Shown: positions 33,775 through 42,516, counted from the first letter of the stretch. The stretch is 64,000 bases of DNA from SZUA-442 sp963753185 (GCA_963753185.1 CAVWBO010000007.1:2170001-2234000); one strand, 5' to 3'. Numbers and translations are program-made. The notes: generated from the sequence alone by a model not told the origin.

Positions 33775-34542
33775 TCACGAGCCCGTGAACTCGGGCTTCT
33801 GCTTGTCGATGAAGGCACGAACCCCGATCCGGGCATCGTTGGTCGTGAACACTTTGGCGAATTGCTCCGCCTCGATCGCGAGGCCTTCTTCGAGTGTGCG
33901 GTCGAATCCGCGGTCGACCGCGCGCTTGATGGCCCCGTAGGCGATCGTCGGACCGGAGGCGAACCTCGTCGCGTCCTCCATGGCGACATCCATCAGATCG
34001 TCATCGGGGACGACGCGATCGGCGATACCCATCGCTTCTGCCTCGGAGGCGGGGACATGGCGTCCCGTGAGGCACATCTCCTTGCAGCGCTGCGGGCCGA
34101 CCAATCGTGCGAGTCGTTGGGTGCCGCCCGCGCCAGGGATGATCCCGAGGAGGATTTCAGGCTGGCCGACCTTCGCTCCTTCGGCGAGATAGCGGAAGTC
34201 CGCCCCCATGGCGAGCTCGAGGCCGCCGCCGAGGGCGAACCCGCGGATGGCGGCGATCGTGGGCTTCGGGAGGTTCTCGAGGCGCAATGCCGCCTCGGAC
34301 AAGCCCGAAGCCGCGCGTTCTTTCGCCCCCGAATCGAACGCCTCCTGGAAACCCGTGATGTCGGCGCCGGCAGCAAAGTGCGGCGATCCCGTGATCACCA
34401 CAGCGCGAATGCTCGGATCCTCGGCGAGCCCGATCGCCTCGTCGATGTCCGCAATCAGGGCATGGTTGAGTGCATTCACCGGCGGGCGATTCAGGGTGAT
34501 GACGGCAACGGCGCCAACAGTGGCGTACTCGACGAGTTCCAC
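33775..34542 (-). CDS. Enoyl-CoA hydratase/isomerase
   Basis: A 255-residue crotonase-fold protein. The oxyanion-hole region HFAAGADITGFQ, the first catalytic Glu in GGGLELAMGADFR and the second in GQPEILLGIIPGAGGTQRL are all present, so hydratase activity is likely. It hydrates 2-enoyl-CoA in fatty-acid breakdown. GTG at 34542 is chosen because GGAGGAG lies 5 nt before it. meaB lies upstream on the same strand. Confidence 0.92.
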   Translation of the reverse strand: MELVEYATVGAVAVITLNRPPVNALNHALIADIDEAIGLAEDPSIRAVVITGSPHFAAGADITGFQEAFDSGAKERAASGLSEAALRLENLPKPTIAAIRGFALGGGLELAMGADFRYLAEGAKVGQPEILLGIIPGAGGTQRLARLVGPQRCKEMCLTGRHVPASEAEAMGIADRVVPDDDLMDVAMEDATRFASGPTIAYGAIKRAVDRGFDRTLEEGLAIEAEQFAKVFTTNDARIGVRAFIDKQKPEFTGS

Positions 34543-34628
34543 GCGATCTCCTCCAAGGTTCGGTTGGCTGCTCGACACCGAGGCTACCCGGTCACCCGGA
34601 TGAGGTGCCGCCGTTCATCACCGGCCGT

Positions 34629-35552
34629 TCATGACCGGCCGAGGACATCGTCTGCCGCGGTCCACGGATCGACCTCGCGCGCAAAGACCCTTGCGAGCGT
34701 CCCCGAGTCGGATTCGAGGTGGATGTCGCCCAGGATCTGCCGACGGATCGCTTCAGCCACCTCGCGAGCAGCGCGCCTGCGGCGTCGGCCCTCTAGTTCG
34801 CCTGACTCGGTCAGATGTCGACGGTGGGATCGAATCGCTTCGACGAGGTCGTCGGTCCCGCCGCCATCGATCGCGGTCGTGGTGACGATGGGTGGCATCC
34901 ATGCGAGCTGCGGCCCGGTCGCGAGCATCGTCGACAGGTCGTGAACCGTCTGGTCGGCGTCGGGCCGGTCGGCCTTGTTGACGACCAACACGTCCGCGAT
35001 CTCGAGGAACCCTGCCTTGCTCGCCTGCACGGCATCACCCCATCCAGGGCTCACGACGACGACCGTCGTGTCGGCGGTCGATGCGATCTCCACCTCGGAC
35101 TGGCCGACCCCGACCGTCTCGATGACGACCTCGGCGAAGCCGAGACCATCGAGCGCCGACACGATGGAAGGCGTCGAGTCCGAAATCCCTCCGAGCGCAC
35201 CCCTGTTGGCGACCGAGCGTATGAACACACGGTCGTCTGCGGTGTGCTCGGCCATCCGGATGCGGTCACCGAGGATCGCACCTCCGGTGAACGGGCTCGA
35301 TGGATCAACCGCCACCACGGCGAGCCTGCCGGACTCCTCGACGAGCCTCGGGATGAGGTTCGCCACGAGGGTCGACTTGCCTGCTCCCGGAGCTCCCGTG
35401 ACGCCGGTCGTCGCTGCCGATCCGGAGGTCCGGTACAGGGATGCGAAGAGGCGTCGGCCGATCGTCGTGCGGTTCTCGATGTGCGTGATGATGCGGGCAA
35501 TGCCGCGAGTGTCCCCACCGAGGGCCGATTCGAGGAGGTTGGGGACGTTCAC
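34629..35552 (-). CDS. meaB: Methylmalonyl-CoA mutase-associated GTPase MeaB
   Basis: A 307-residue G3E GTPase. The P-loop is TGAPGAGKSTL, switch-like stretches include VDPSSPFTGGAILGDRIRM and ETVGVGQSEVEI, and the base motif is NKAD. The end dimer arm is shortish. It guards B12 loading of methylmalonyl-CoA mutase, so the organism probably has that mutase elsewhere. GTG at 35552 is favoured by a -10 box 7 nt upstream. The longer open frame runs across the promoter. Confidence 0.93.
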   Translation of the reverse strand: MNVPNLLESALGGDTRGIARIITHIENRTTIGRRLFASLYRTSGSAATTGVTGAPGAGKSTLVANLIPRLVEESGRLAVVAVDPSSPFTGGAILGDRIRMAEHTADDRVFIRSVANRGALGGISDSTPSIVSALDGLGFAEVVIETVGVGQSEVEIASTADTTVVVVSPGWGDAVQASKAGFLEIADVLVVNKADRPDADQTVHDLSTMLATGPQLAWMPPIVTTTAIDGGGTDDLVEAIRSHRRHLTESGELEGRRRRRAAREVAEAIRRQILGDIHLESDSGTLARVFAREVDPWTAADDVLGRS

Positions 35553-35559
35553 GGGGCCG

Positions 35560-35565
35560 ACGATA
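35560..35565 (-). promoter_or_regulatory. -10 box of meaB (leaderless)
   Basis: TATCGT on the minus strand, 7 nt before the GTG at 35552. Confidence 0.5.
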
Positions 35566-35611
35566 GACCTGTAGGTTCCGAGGGACGGTCTTCCGGGTCG
35601 GTGCCTTCCCG

Positions 35612-35905
35612 TCAGCCGGTTGCGATGACCTCTGTCACGCCGGGAACACGGTCCTTGAGGATGCGCTCGATGCCCGCGGTCACCGTGGTCTCGGAGATGG
35701 GACAGCCGCCGCACGCCCCGACGAGCTGGAGATTGACGGTTCCGCCGTTCGTGCCGAGGAGGATCATGTCCCCGCCGTCTGCCTGGAGTGCGGGTCGGAT
35801 GTACTCGAGCGTTGCTTCGAGCGCGTCGCGGTCGATGTTCGACTCCCCGTCCTTCGGTTTGTCCGATGGCGAGGCGATCTCGATGATGCTGCCTTCGATG
35901 TTCAT
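35612..35905 (-). CDS. NFU/NifU C-terminal domain protein
   Basis: A 97-residue stand-alone NFU domain. The Fe-S cysteines lie in GACGGCPISETTV and the fold starts at LEYIRPALQADGGDMIL. It carries Fe-S clusters to target proteins. A GGAG lies about 10 nt before the ATG. TACCAT on the minus strand and the inverted repeat TTACCA-N12-TGGTAA (35951-35974) lie upstream and may be promoter and operator. Confidence 0.9.
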   Translation of the reverse strand: MNIEGSIIEIASPSDKPKDGESNIDRDALEATLEYIRPALQADGGDMILLGTNGGTVNLQLVGACGGCPISETTVTAGIERILKDRVPGVTEVIATG

Positions 35906-35994
35906 CGTCGCGCTCCTGACCCGGGATGGTACCGGACGTCGGCTACGACGTTACCAACCCGCCGGTAGTGGTAAATGTTCCGCATCAGCCGGCG

Positions 35995-36036
35995 CATTCG
36001 GTCAGCCCCATTCGGTCAGCCCCATTCGGTCAGCCC
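35995..36036. repeat. Three 14-bp tandem repeats downstream of spoIID
   Basis: CATTCGGTCAGCCC occurs three times without a break (35995-36008, 36009-36022, 36023-36036) just after the spoIID stop. The period matches the dapE repeat at 24482-24537, but the sequence differs. Confidence 0.85.
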
Positions 36037-36040
36037 CGTG

Positions 36041-37393
36041 TCAGCGCGGCCACGGCCGCTCGTCGAGTGCCCCGAACGGATGCGGGCCGTCGAGCGGGAA
36101 GACCAGGATCCCCGAACGAGAGGTCCTGACGATCCACGTACCGGCGGGCACCGCGCCGAACGGAACACCGTTCACGCGCAGGATCGCCGTCCCGTCGACG
36201 GTGACCTCGAACTCGAACCTCCCCCAATCGAGGCCGACGACGACCTCGTCAGGGACCAGCTCATCGGACTGCACGGTCTCGGTGCCCGTGTAGTAGTGAT
36301 CGAGGATCTCGGTGTGTGTGGCGCCTTCGTCCGCCATGATCCTGGCACCCCACTGGCTCATGCCGACACCGTGGCCCCACCCCTCGCCAGTGATCACGAC
36401 CTGGTCGCGATCGATGCGGTCCTCCGCGGGAAGCACCAGGTCGATCCCACGTTGCGGGACGGACACGTGCTCGATGTCGAACGTGTACGAGAGGAGGGGC
36501 TCGGGGAGGCGTCCGCCGTCGGCCCTCTGTGCGGGAAGCGCGCCTGGGTACAGCTCGTCGCCGTGGCGGTTGAACGTCCCTTTCAGTGCCGGAGCGAGGA
36601 TGCTGTCCGTGCCACCATCGGTCGCCACCGTGATCGTCGTCCTGCCCCCACCCTCGACGGGGTCGTCGACGACGAGTCCATTCAGCGCACCGCCGACGTC
36701 GAGGCCGTCTGCGCGCAGGATCTGAACGAACTGCTCCGCACCGAGTTCGACCGACCACTGCGCGTACGGAGCGCGACCGATCTCGGGTGAGTCGACGGGT
36801 TGGAGGTACGGAACGGGAGACGACGCCCACACATCCTGGTTCGCACGTGACCGGCTCCCGACCATGGCACCGTACACGGCCTCGATCGGTCGACCGTTGT
36901 ACAGCACCAGCTGGTCGCGGGTCGACCGGACCGCGAGCCTCCATCGGTCGCCTGAGTCGCCCTCGACGTATTGGACTCCCCGATACACCTGACAGCGGTT
37001 CGTTGCACAGATGTCGAACTCGTACCTGGCAGCGTCGCCGGCTCGGCCGCCGTTGAGGCGGTACGTGAGATAGGTCCTCGCGGCGACGGCCTGGGCTGCG
37101 AGGGCCTCCTGGTTCCACAGGAACGGCATCTCCGCGATGCCCTCGAGGTACTGATCGATCGACGCCCGTTCGGTGAAGGCGAGGCCATCTGCATGTCGTG
37201 TGAAGGTGATGGGACCTCGGTAACGGCGGCCGTCGATCTCGAATCGCGTATCGGCATCACCGACGAGCTCTACCGACACGACGGATGCGGTCAGGTCGGC
37301 CGCCTCTGCACGCGGCGTGGCTGCGGCGACCGACCCGATAAGGGCAACCGCAACGCTCACGACGACGGCGACGAGGCGACGTCGCGTCCTCAT
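36041..37393 (-). CDS. SpoIID/LytB-domain cell-wall protein
   Basis: A 450-residue exported protein. A signal peptide (residues about 1-31, ending TPRAEA) is followed by the SpoIID/LytB domain with EMPFLWNQEALAAQAVAART and the end block GEGWGHGVGMSQWGARIMA. In spore formers SpoIID is a lytic transglycosylase for peptidoglycan. This lineage is not known to sporulate, so a general wall role is likely. The ATG overlaps the murA stop (ATGA), which supports a wall function. Confidence 0.85.
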   Translation of the reverse strand: MRTRRRLVAVVVSVAVALIGSVAAATPRAEAADLTASVVSVELVGDADTRFEIDGRRYRGPITFTRHADGLAFTERASIDQYLEGIAEMPFLWNQEALAAQAVAARTYLTYRLNGGRAGDAARYEFDICATNRCQVYRGVQYVEGDSGDRWRLAVRSTRDQLVLYNGRPIEAVYGAMVGSRSRANQDVWASSPVPYLQPVDSPEIGRAPYAQWSVELGAEQFVQILRADGLDVGGALNGLVVDDPVEGGGRTTITVATDGGTDSILAPALKGTFNRHGDELYPGALPAQRADGGRLPEPLLSYTFDIEHVSVPQRGIDLVLPAEDRIDRDQVVITGEGWGHGVGMSQWGARIMADEGATHTEILDHYYTGTETVQSDELVPDEVVVGLDWGRFEFEVTVDGTAILRVNGVPFGAVPAGTWIVRTSRSGILVFPLDGPHPFGALDERPWPR

Positions 37394-38643
37394 GATCGGC
37401 TGATGCGCGCGCCGAGCCCAGCCAGCTTGTCGACGAACCCGTCATACCCGCGGTCGACATGATGTGCGTCGGTGATGATGGTCTGCCCGTCGGCGCGCAG
37501 GGCAGCGATCGTCAGCGCGGCGGCAGCTCTGATGTCACATCCGTCGACCTCACATCCGGAGAGTCCCTCGACACCGCGGATGACGACGTGCTGGCCATCT
37601 GCGTGGATTTCGGCGCCCATTCGGTTGAGCTCCCCGATGTAGCGGAAGCGCCCGCTGTAGATGTTCTCCGTGACCAGCGACGTTCCACTGGCCGTTGACA
37701 GGTACGCGACCATCTGGGGATGCATGTCGGTGTGGAATCCGGGAAACGGAAGCGTCGCGACGTCGACCGCCGCAGGACGTTCCGGTCCCTCGAGCGTGAT
37801 CGTGCTGTCCGTCGTTTCGATCGTGCAGCCCGTTGCAGCCAGCTTGGAGAGCTCCATGCGCAGGTGCTCGGGGCGGCAATCCGTCACGGTCACGCGCCCG
37901 CGGCTCATCGCTCCGGCAACGAGATAGGTTCCCGCTTCGAGTCGGTCGGGGACGGTGCGGTGCGTCGTGGGTTCGAGCATGGGGACACCGTGGATTTCGA
38001 TCGTTGAGGACCCAGCGCCGTCGATCTTCGCTCCCATCTTCCTGAGGAGTTCGGCCAGGTCGGTGAGCTCGGGCTCTCGCGCGGCGTTCCCGATGACCGT
38101 CGTTCCATTCGCGAGGACGGCGGCAAGCAACAGGTTCTCGGTGGCCCCGACGGAAGGGATCTCGAGGAAGACCTCGGTGCCGTGCAGTCCTTCGGGGGCG
38201 GTTCCGTGGAGGACGCCGTGACTCAGTTCGAACCTCGCCCCCATGGCCTCGAGGCCGTGAACATGCAGATCGATTGGCCGCGATCCGAAGTCGTCACCTC
38301 CGGGTAGCGCAACATTGGCCTCACCGGTCCTCGCGAGAAGCGCACCGAGGACGAGGATGGACGCTCGCATCTGCCGCACGAGGTCGAGAGGTGCCTCCGG
38401 AATCGGATCCTCCGGCACGGCCACCGTGAGCGTCGTGCCGCTTCGGGTGCACGTCGCACCGACATGCTCGAGGACGCGGCCCATGATGTCGACATCGAGG
38501 ATGTTTGGGACGTTCTCGATTGTGTGGTGCCCCGGCGCGAGGAGGGTCGCCACCATGTGTTTGAGGACGGCGTTCTTCGCACCAAGCACCGCAACCGTTC
38601 CATCGAGCGGTGTCCCACCACGGACGAGGATCGCATCGGACAT
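37390..38643 (-). CDS. murA: UDP-N-acetylglucosamine 1-carboxyvinyltransferase, Cys-to-Asp type
   Basis: A 417-residue EPSP-synthase-fold enzyme that starts peptidoglycan synthesis. The catalytic loop near residue 117 reads LPGGDDFGSRPIDLHVHG, with Asp117 in place of the Cys that fosfomycin modifies. The same swap occurs in mycobacteria and Chlamydia and gives natural resistance. The Lys-Asn pair K23-N24 (LGAKNAVLK) is kept. ATG at 38643 (MSDAILVRG) is fixed by a -10 box 7 nt upstream. spoIID follows in the same operon. Confidence 0.96.
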   Translation of the reverse strand: MSDAILVRGGTPLDGTVAVLGAKNAVLKHMVATLLAPGHHTIENVPNILDVDIMGRVLEHVGATCTRSGTTLTVAVPEDPIPEAPLDLVRQMRASILVLGALLARTGEANVALPGGDDFGSRPIDLHVHGLEAMGARFELSHGVLHGTAPEGLHGTEVFLEIPSVGATENLLLAAVLANGTTVIGNAAREPELTDLAELLRKMGAKIDGAGSSTIEIHGVPMLEPTTHRTVPDRLEAGTYLVAGAMSRGRVTVTDCRPEHLRMELSKLAATGCTIETTDSTITLEGPERPAAVDVATLPFPGFHTDMHPQMVAYLSTASGTSLVTENIYSGRFRYIGELNRMGAEIHADGQHVVIRGVEGLSGCEVDGCDIRAAAALTIAALRADGQTIITDAHHVDRGYDGFVDKLAGLGARISRS

Positions 38644-38650
38644 CGCACCG

Positions 38651-38656
38651 AGGTTA
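38651..38656 (-). promoter_or_regulatory. -10 box of murA-spoIID (leaderless)
   Basis: TAACCT on the minus strand, 7 nt before the murA ATG. Confidence 0.55.
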
Positions 38657-38736
38657 CGGCGAACCACCGGTAGGGCCGGTCTTTCGGCTTCGGGCAGCAT
38701 GCCATCGAGGTGATGGTCGACGGGTCATCCGACGGG

Positions 38737-39252
38737 TCATCCGATGGGTTCGACGGAGGGAAGCACGACGTCCGCGTGCTCCTCCCATGACGCGTTCGGT
38801 CCCCGAAGCTCGACAGCGATGGCAACCGATCCGTCCACGGGCACGAGCACGTGCCACATGTCCCCCGTCGAGTGACGCCCCCACGACCGGATGGCGCCAC
38901 CGACCTGTCGCTCGGTGCGGATGAGCGACCCCTCATCGACATCTTCGAGAAGTGCCCAGAACGCCTCGACAACCTCGTCGGGAGGAACAGGCCACGTACC
39001 GCCTGCGGCGGTCACGATCGCCTCCATGTCGACCATGCTCGCGGTGAGGAAGGTGCTGTCCGGCGCCAGCTCGTGGTGGAAGGCTACGTGGGTGTCACCG
39101 ACCTCGTCCCCCCAGCCCGCAGGGACGTCGATGCAGAAGGCCTCGTTGCACACGCGCGTGATCGGCTCGACGTCCGGTGCGGCCGGTCCCGACGAGCATC
39201 CAGCCGCGACGAGAGCCAGGGCCGAGACGATGGAAGGGATGGATCGACGCAT
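38737..39252 (-). CDS. Small lipoprotein of unknown function
   Basis: A 171-residue lipoprotein with a signal segment and lipobox LVAAGC. The mature part has CNEAFCIDVPAGWGDEVGD, a PsbP-like or lipoprotein-type opening, but no family can be assigned. ATG at 39252 is fixed by a -10 box 7 nt upstream (TACCCT). It is divergent from rpiB. Confidence 0.6.
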   Translation of the reverse strand: MRRSIPSIVSALALVAAGCSSGPAAPDVEPITRVCNEAFCIDVPAGWGDEVGDTHVAFHHELAPDSTFLTASMVDMEAIVTAAGGTWPVPPDEVVEAFWALLEDVDEGSLIRTERQVGGAIRSWGRHSTGDMWHVLVPVDGSVAIAVELRGPNASWEEHADVVLPSVEPIG

Positions 39253-39259
39253 CGAATGG

Positions 39260-39265
39260 AGGGTA
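39260..39265 (-). promoter_or_regulatory. -10 box of the lipoprotein gene (leaderless)
   Basis: TACCCT on the minus strand, 7 nt before the ATG at 39252. Confidence 0.5.
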
Positions 39266-39355
39266 GGCACACCCGCTCGATCCGACCGCACAGCGAGCCG
39301 CACGGCACCGGGAACGCGAAGGGCATTACGCTCCGGCCGTCACCGGAGGAACAAC

Positions 39356-39805
39356 GTGCGCGTCGTCATCGGGTCCGATCACGCCGGCTTCGAACTCAAG
39401 CAGCATCTCGTCGAACACCTCAGGTCGACTGGTCACGTGGTCCTCGATGTCGGAACCGACTCAGTCGAGCCCGTCGATTATCCGGACGTCGCCGCATCGG
39501 TCGCACGTTCGGTCGTTGCAGGACAGGCCGAACGAGGAATCGTCGTGTGTGGTTCGGGAGCAGGTGCCTCGATCGCGGCGAACAAGATCACAGGAGCCCG
39601 CAGTGCGGTCGCCCACGACCACTACACAGCGCATCAGGCGGTCGAGCACGACGACATGAACGTCCTCGCGCTCGGTGCGAGGGTCATCGGGATGACCACG
39701 GCAATGGAGCTCGTCGATGCATTCCTGTCTGCGAAATTCTCAGGTGAGGAACGCCACGCACGACGCCTCCGCAAGGTCGTCGAATTGGATCGCAACCGCG
39801 GATGA
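39356..39805 (+). CDS. rpiB: Ribose-5-phosphate isomerase B
   Basis: A 149-residue RpiB/LacAB-fold enzyme. It opens MRVVIGSDHAGFELK, with the Asp-His pair. The base Cys is in IVVCGSGAGASIAANK, and EHDDMNVLALGARV and ERHARRLRKV supply phosphate and substrate residues. It interconverts ribose- and ribulose-5-phosphate. GTG at 39356 is chosen because GGAGGAACAAC lies just before it. Unlike the BMC paralogue at 47302, it keeps the catalytic Cys and lacks an N-terminal extension. Confidence 0.92.
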   Translation: MRVVIGSDHAGFELKQHLVEHLRSTGHVVLDVGTDSVEPVDYPDVAASVARSVVAGQAERGIVVCGSGAGASIAANKITGARSAVAHDHYTAHQAVEHDDMNVLALGARVIGMTTAMELVDAFLSAKFSGEERHARRLRKVVELDRNRG

Positions 39806-39824
39806 GCCTCTCGGCAGGGAAGAC

Positions 39825-40718
39825 ATGCTGACCGATCCCCCACCATCAGATTCCATCTGGGCCGCGGGGTGCGTCGTGACCCGACCAGGGCGCGACGGCC
39901 AACCCAGGTACCTGATCATCCACCGTCCCGCCTACGACGACTGGACCCTTCCGAAGGGCAAGCTGGACGACGGGGAGACCTTCCTCGAGGGCGCCGTCCG
40001 TGAGACGTACGAAGAGACCGGGTTCAAGGCGGAGAGCCCTCGGCTCATCGGAACGATCGCGTACGACACGGCGAACGAGAACCCGAAGGTGGTTCGCTGG
40101 TGGCTCGCTCAAGCGGCCGGCGGGAAGTTCGCACCGAACTCCGAGGTCGACCGCGTCAAGTGGGTACGGTTCACAAAGGGCCAGAACTGGTTGACCTACC
40201 GCAATGACAGGGAGGTCCTCGATCGAGCGAACGACATGCAGCTCGATCGGTCGGCCGGCATCGTGTACCTCGTTCGCCACGGGTGGGCAGGCCATCGGGC
40301 ACGGGTGACCAGTGACGACTGGAGCCGGCCACTCGACGAACGCGGCCGCCGCCAGCGCGACGCCCTGCTTCAGGTCCTCCAGGCCCATCCGCTGACGAGG
40401 ATCGGATCGTCCGATTACACCCGTTGTATCGAAACCGTGAGGCCCCTGTCGGATCGCATGGGCATACCGCTCGAATCCGAAACGGCCCTCGTCGAAGGTT
40501 CCCATCCGCACCGCCTCGTCGCCCTGGTCAACGAACTCCAGGGAGAAGCAGCCGTCCTGTGCACCCATGGAGACGTCATCAGCAACCTCGTGGGCCATCT
40601 CTTCGCGTCCGGTATCCCGATGGACGGAGAGATGATGTGGAAGAAGGGCTCGATCTGGGAGCTGAGGACGATCGAGGGCAGGGTCGTGTCTGGCCGCTAC
40701 GTGCCGCCGCCTGCCTGA
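39825..40718 (+). CDS. NUDIX hydrolase fused to histidine phosphatase (MutT1-like)
   Basis: A 297-residue two-domain protein. Residues about 8-145 are a NUDIX domain with box GKLDDGETFLEGAVRETYEE and Gly-Phe after it. Residues about 155-290 are a histidine-phosphatase domain starting YLVRHGWAG, with second His in LCTHGDVISN. Mycobacterial MutT1 has the same layout and breaks down 8-oxo-dGTP/GTP or diadenosine polyphosphates. ATG at 39825 follows GGCAGGGA. It is 19 nt after rpiB and probably in its operon. Confidence 0.9.
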   Translation: MLTDPPPSDSIWAAGCVVTRPGRDGQPRYLIIHRPAYDDWTLPKGKLDDGETFLEGAVRETYEETGFKAESPRLIGTIAYDTANENPKVVRWWLAQAAGGKFAPNSEVDRVKWVRFTKGQNWLTYRNDREVLDRANDMQLDRSAGIVYLVRHGWAGHRARVTSDDWSRPLDERGRRQRDALLQVLQAHPLTRIGSSDYTRCIETVRPLSDRMGIPLESETALVEGSHPHRLVALVNELQGEAAVLCTHGDVISNLVGHLFASGIPMDGEMMWKKGSIWELRTIEGRVVSGRYVPPPA

Positions 40719-41365
40719 ACGGCCGCACGCTCGAGCCACGGTACGAGTGCGTCGACCGCGATGCCCATCGTGTCGTCGAGCGTCAGGCCCGAGCTCTTGA
40801 GCGGCACGAACGAGTGGTCACCCGACTCGATGATCACGACCTCGCCTACGGGCACGGACCCGGCAACCTCGGTGATGAGTTCGACGGGACCCATCGCGTC
40901 ACGAGAGCCCGAGATGAACAGCTGCGGCACATCGATCGTGGCGAGATGGTCGGTCGATCGCTGCTCGGACCGGCCGATCGGCACCAGGGGATAGCCGAGA
41001 TAAGCGACACCGGACACCCGACACCGCCCGAGTGCGGCGAGATGGCCCCCGACACGCCCACCCATCGACTTGCCGACGAGGAAGGTGCTTGGCACTCTTC
41101 CTTCCATCTCCGAGACCGCGCACTCGTGGACATCGATCAGCTTGTCGATCCTGTCTGGGGCACGACGCCCCGCCGCCATGTAGGCGTAGTCGAAGGTCAT
41201 CACGGAAACGCCGCGGCTGACGAGCCGGTCGCGCATCGCCGTCATCCATGGATGGCTCCTGCCGGCGCCCGCACCGTGGGCGAGCACGATGCCGATGGAG
41301 CTCGCCGGAGCGAGTTCGAGGGTGCAGGGAACGGCGCCGTGGGGCGTTTCGATGTCGATCTCCAT
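40697..41365 (-). CDS. KANL3/Tex30-type alpha/beta-hydrolase
   Basis: A 222-residue cytoplasmic hydrolase. IGIVLAHGAGAGRSHPWM gives the oxyanion region and LVGKSMGGRVGGHLA the nucleophile Ser. SGSRDAMGP and GDHSFVPLK supply Asp and His, so the triad is whole. The substrate is unknown. The gene converges on the NUDIX gene and its end overlaps it by 22 bp. Confidence 0.8.
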   Translation of the reverse strand: MEIDIETPHGAVPCTLELAPASSIGIVLAHGAGAGRSHPWMTAMRDRLVSRGVSVMTFDYAYMAAGRRAPDRIDKLIDVHECAVSEMEGRVPSTFLVGKSMGGRVGGHLAALGRCRVSGVAYLGYPLVPIGRSEQRSTDHLATIDVPQLFISGSRDAMGPVELITEVAGSVPVGEVVIIESGDHSFVPLKSSGLTLDDTMGIAVDALVPWLERAAVQAGGGT

Positions 41366-41429
41366 GGCACCTCACATCTCCGTTGGTGGGCAACGCTAAC
41401 AATCCCCCTTCGGACCCGACCACGATCGG

Positions 41430-41435
41430 TATCGT
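41430..41435 (+). promoter_or_regulatory. -10 box of pgl (leaderless)
   Basis: TATCGT, 6 nt before the GTG at 41442. Confidence 0.5.
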
Positions 41436-41441
41436 TCGCGG

Positions 41442-42116
41442 GTGGACTTCGTCATCCTTCCCGACGCCGCTTCCCTCGCGAAGAAGGCGGCCGACATCGT
41501 CCAGGACCAGATTGCCTCATCGTCGCGGGTGCTGCTCGCCCTCGCCGGTGGGTCCACTCCCCGCTCTGTGCACGACCAGCTCGCCACACGCACCATCGAT
41601 TGGTCCGATGTCACCGCATGGATCGCCGACGAGCGCTGGGTTCCCCCGACGAGCGAGGACGCCAACCAGCAGATGATCAGGGAGTCGATCGCCGATCACG
41701 TCGGGGTTCGCTTCGTCGCACCCGACACGACGCTCGCCACACCAGCGAAGGCGGCCACGGCGTACGGGGACGAGATCGTCCCCCTCATCACCGACAGGGA
41801 CGTCACATCGATCACGATGCTCGGCATCGGCGCCGACGGGCACACGGCGTCACTGTTTCCCGGCACCACCGCGCTGTCGGTTCGGTCGCTTGCGTATGTC
41901 GCGAACTTCGTACCCCAGCTCGACGCGTGGCGGCTCACCGCGACCTTCAGGCTCATCGCAGAATCCGACATCGTCGTGTTCGTCGTCGGCGGGGAATCGA
42001 AGGCCGATGTGATGGCGGGCATCGTCGCTGGCGATGACCATCCGGCCGCCCGAGTCGAGGCGAAGGAACGTGTCCTCTGGCTCCTCGACGAGGCGGCCGC
42101 AGCACACCTTGGCTAG
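41442..42116 (+). CDS. pgl: 6-phosphogluconolactonase
   Basis: A 224-residue DevB/Pgl-family enzyme. LALAGGSTPRSVHDQL, WIADERWVPPTSEDANQQM and GIGADGHTASLFPG are the family blocks, the last with the catalytic His. It opens the lactone of the oxidative pentose phosphate pathway. The GTG start at 41442 is preceded by a -10 box. zwf is not next to it. It converges on the BMC operon, and a direct link to that locus is not shown. Confidence 0.93.
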   Translation: MDFVILPDAASLAKKAADIVQDQIASSSRVLLALAGGSTPRSVHDQLATRTIDWSDVTAWIADERWVPPTSEDANQQMIRESIADHVGVRFVAPDTTLATPAKAATAYGDEIVPLITDRDVTSITMLGIGADGHTASLFPGTTALSVRSLAYVANFVPQLDAWRLTATFRLIAESDIVVFVVGGESKADVMAGIVAGDDHPAARVEAKERVLWLLDEAAAAHLG

Positions 42117-42137
42117 CCCCGTCCCCGGCTGTCACAC

Positions 42138-42512
42138 CTAGAGGCCACCGGACCGCAGTGCGCTGATGATGAACCTGCCGACATCGGTGGTTGCGTCAAG
42201 CTCACCGATTCGTGCCGCAACATCGGCCGAGATCTCACTCTGCGTGCAGCCGAGATCCGCTGCGATCTCGTCGATCCGATCGGCGTCCTCCTCGAAATCC
42301 TCGAGGGAGGGGAGGTCATCGGCGGTCTCGAGGAACTGCTCAACGGTGAGATCGGTGAACTCGGCGTCGACGTCGTCGATCAGCCTCTGGAAGAGCGCAA
42401 GGGTCTCGTCGACGACCTCGTCACATGTCGACGCCGACACACCGCTTCCGCCGCACGCGCTCAATGCGATCAGGAGCAGCGGAAGGATGGAGCGCGCGCC
42501 GGTCCTGATCAT
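42138..42512 (-). CDS. Small lipoprotein at the end of the BMC operon
   Basis: A 124-residue lipoprotein with signal segment SILPLLLIALSAC and lipobox LSAC. The mature part is acidic and helical with two Cys (STCDEVVDE and LGCTQSE), which could bond. ATG at 42512 (MIRTGAR) lies 4 bases after the last BMC-P stop; an ATG six codons earlier overlaps it. It is in the same direction as the microcompartment genes, so co-transcription is likely, but a function there is unproven since BMC parts are cytoplasmic. Confidence 0.6.
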   Translation of the reverse strand: MIRTGARSILPLLLIALSACGGSGVSASTCDEVVDETLALFQRLIDDVDAEFTDLTVEQFLETADDLPSLEDFEEDADRIDEIAADLGCTQSEISADVAARIGELDATTDVGRFIISALRSGGL

Positions 42513-42516
42513 CGAT

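Noticed and set aside
32607..34542. Fatty-acid oxidation operon including the hydrolase
   Set aside because: The hydratase and the hydrolase share direction but not overlap, and the hydrolase lacks its nucleophile; no thiolase or dehydrogenase is near.
39356..42116. rpiB and pgl as part of the BMC operon
   Set aside because: Both are on the other strand with their own signals and ordinary active sites; closeness alone does not show a link.
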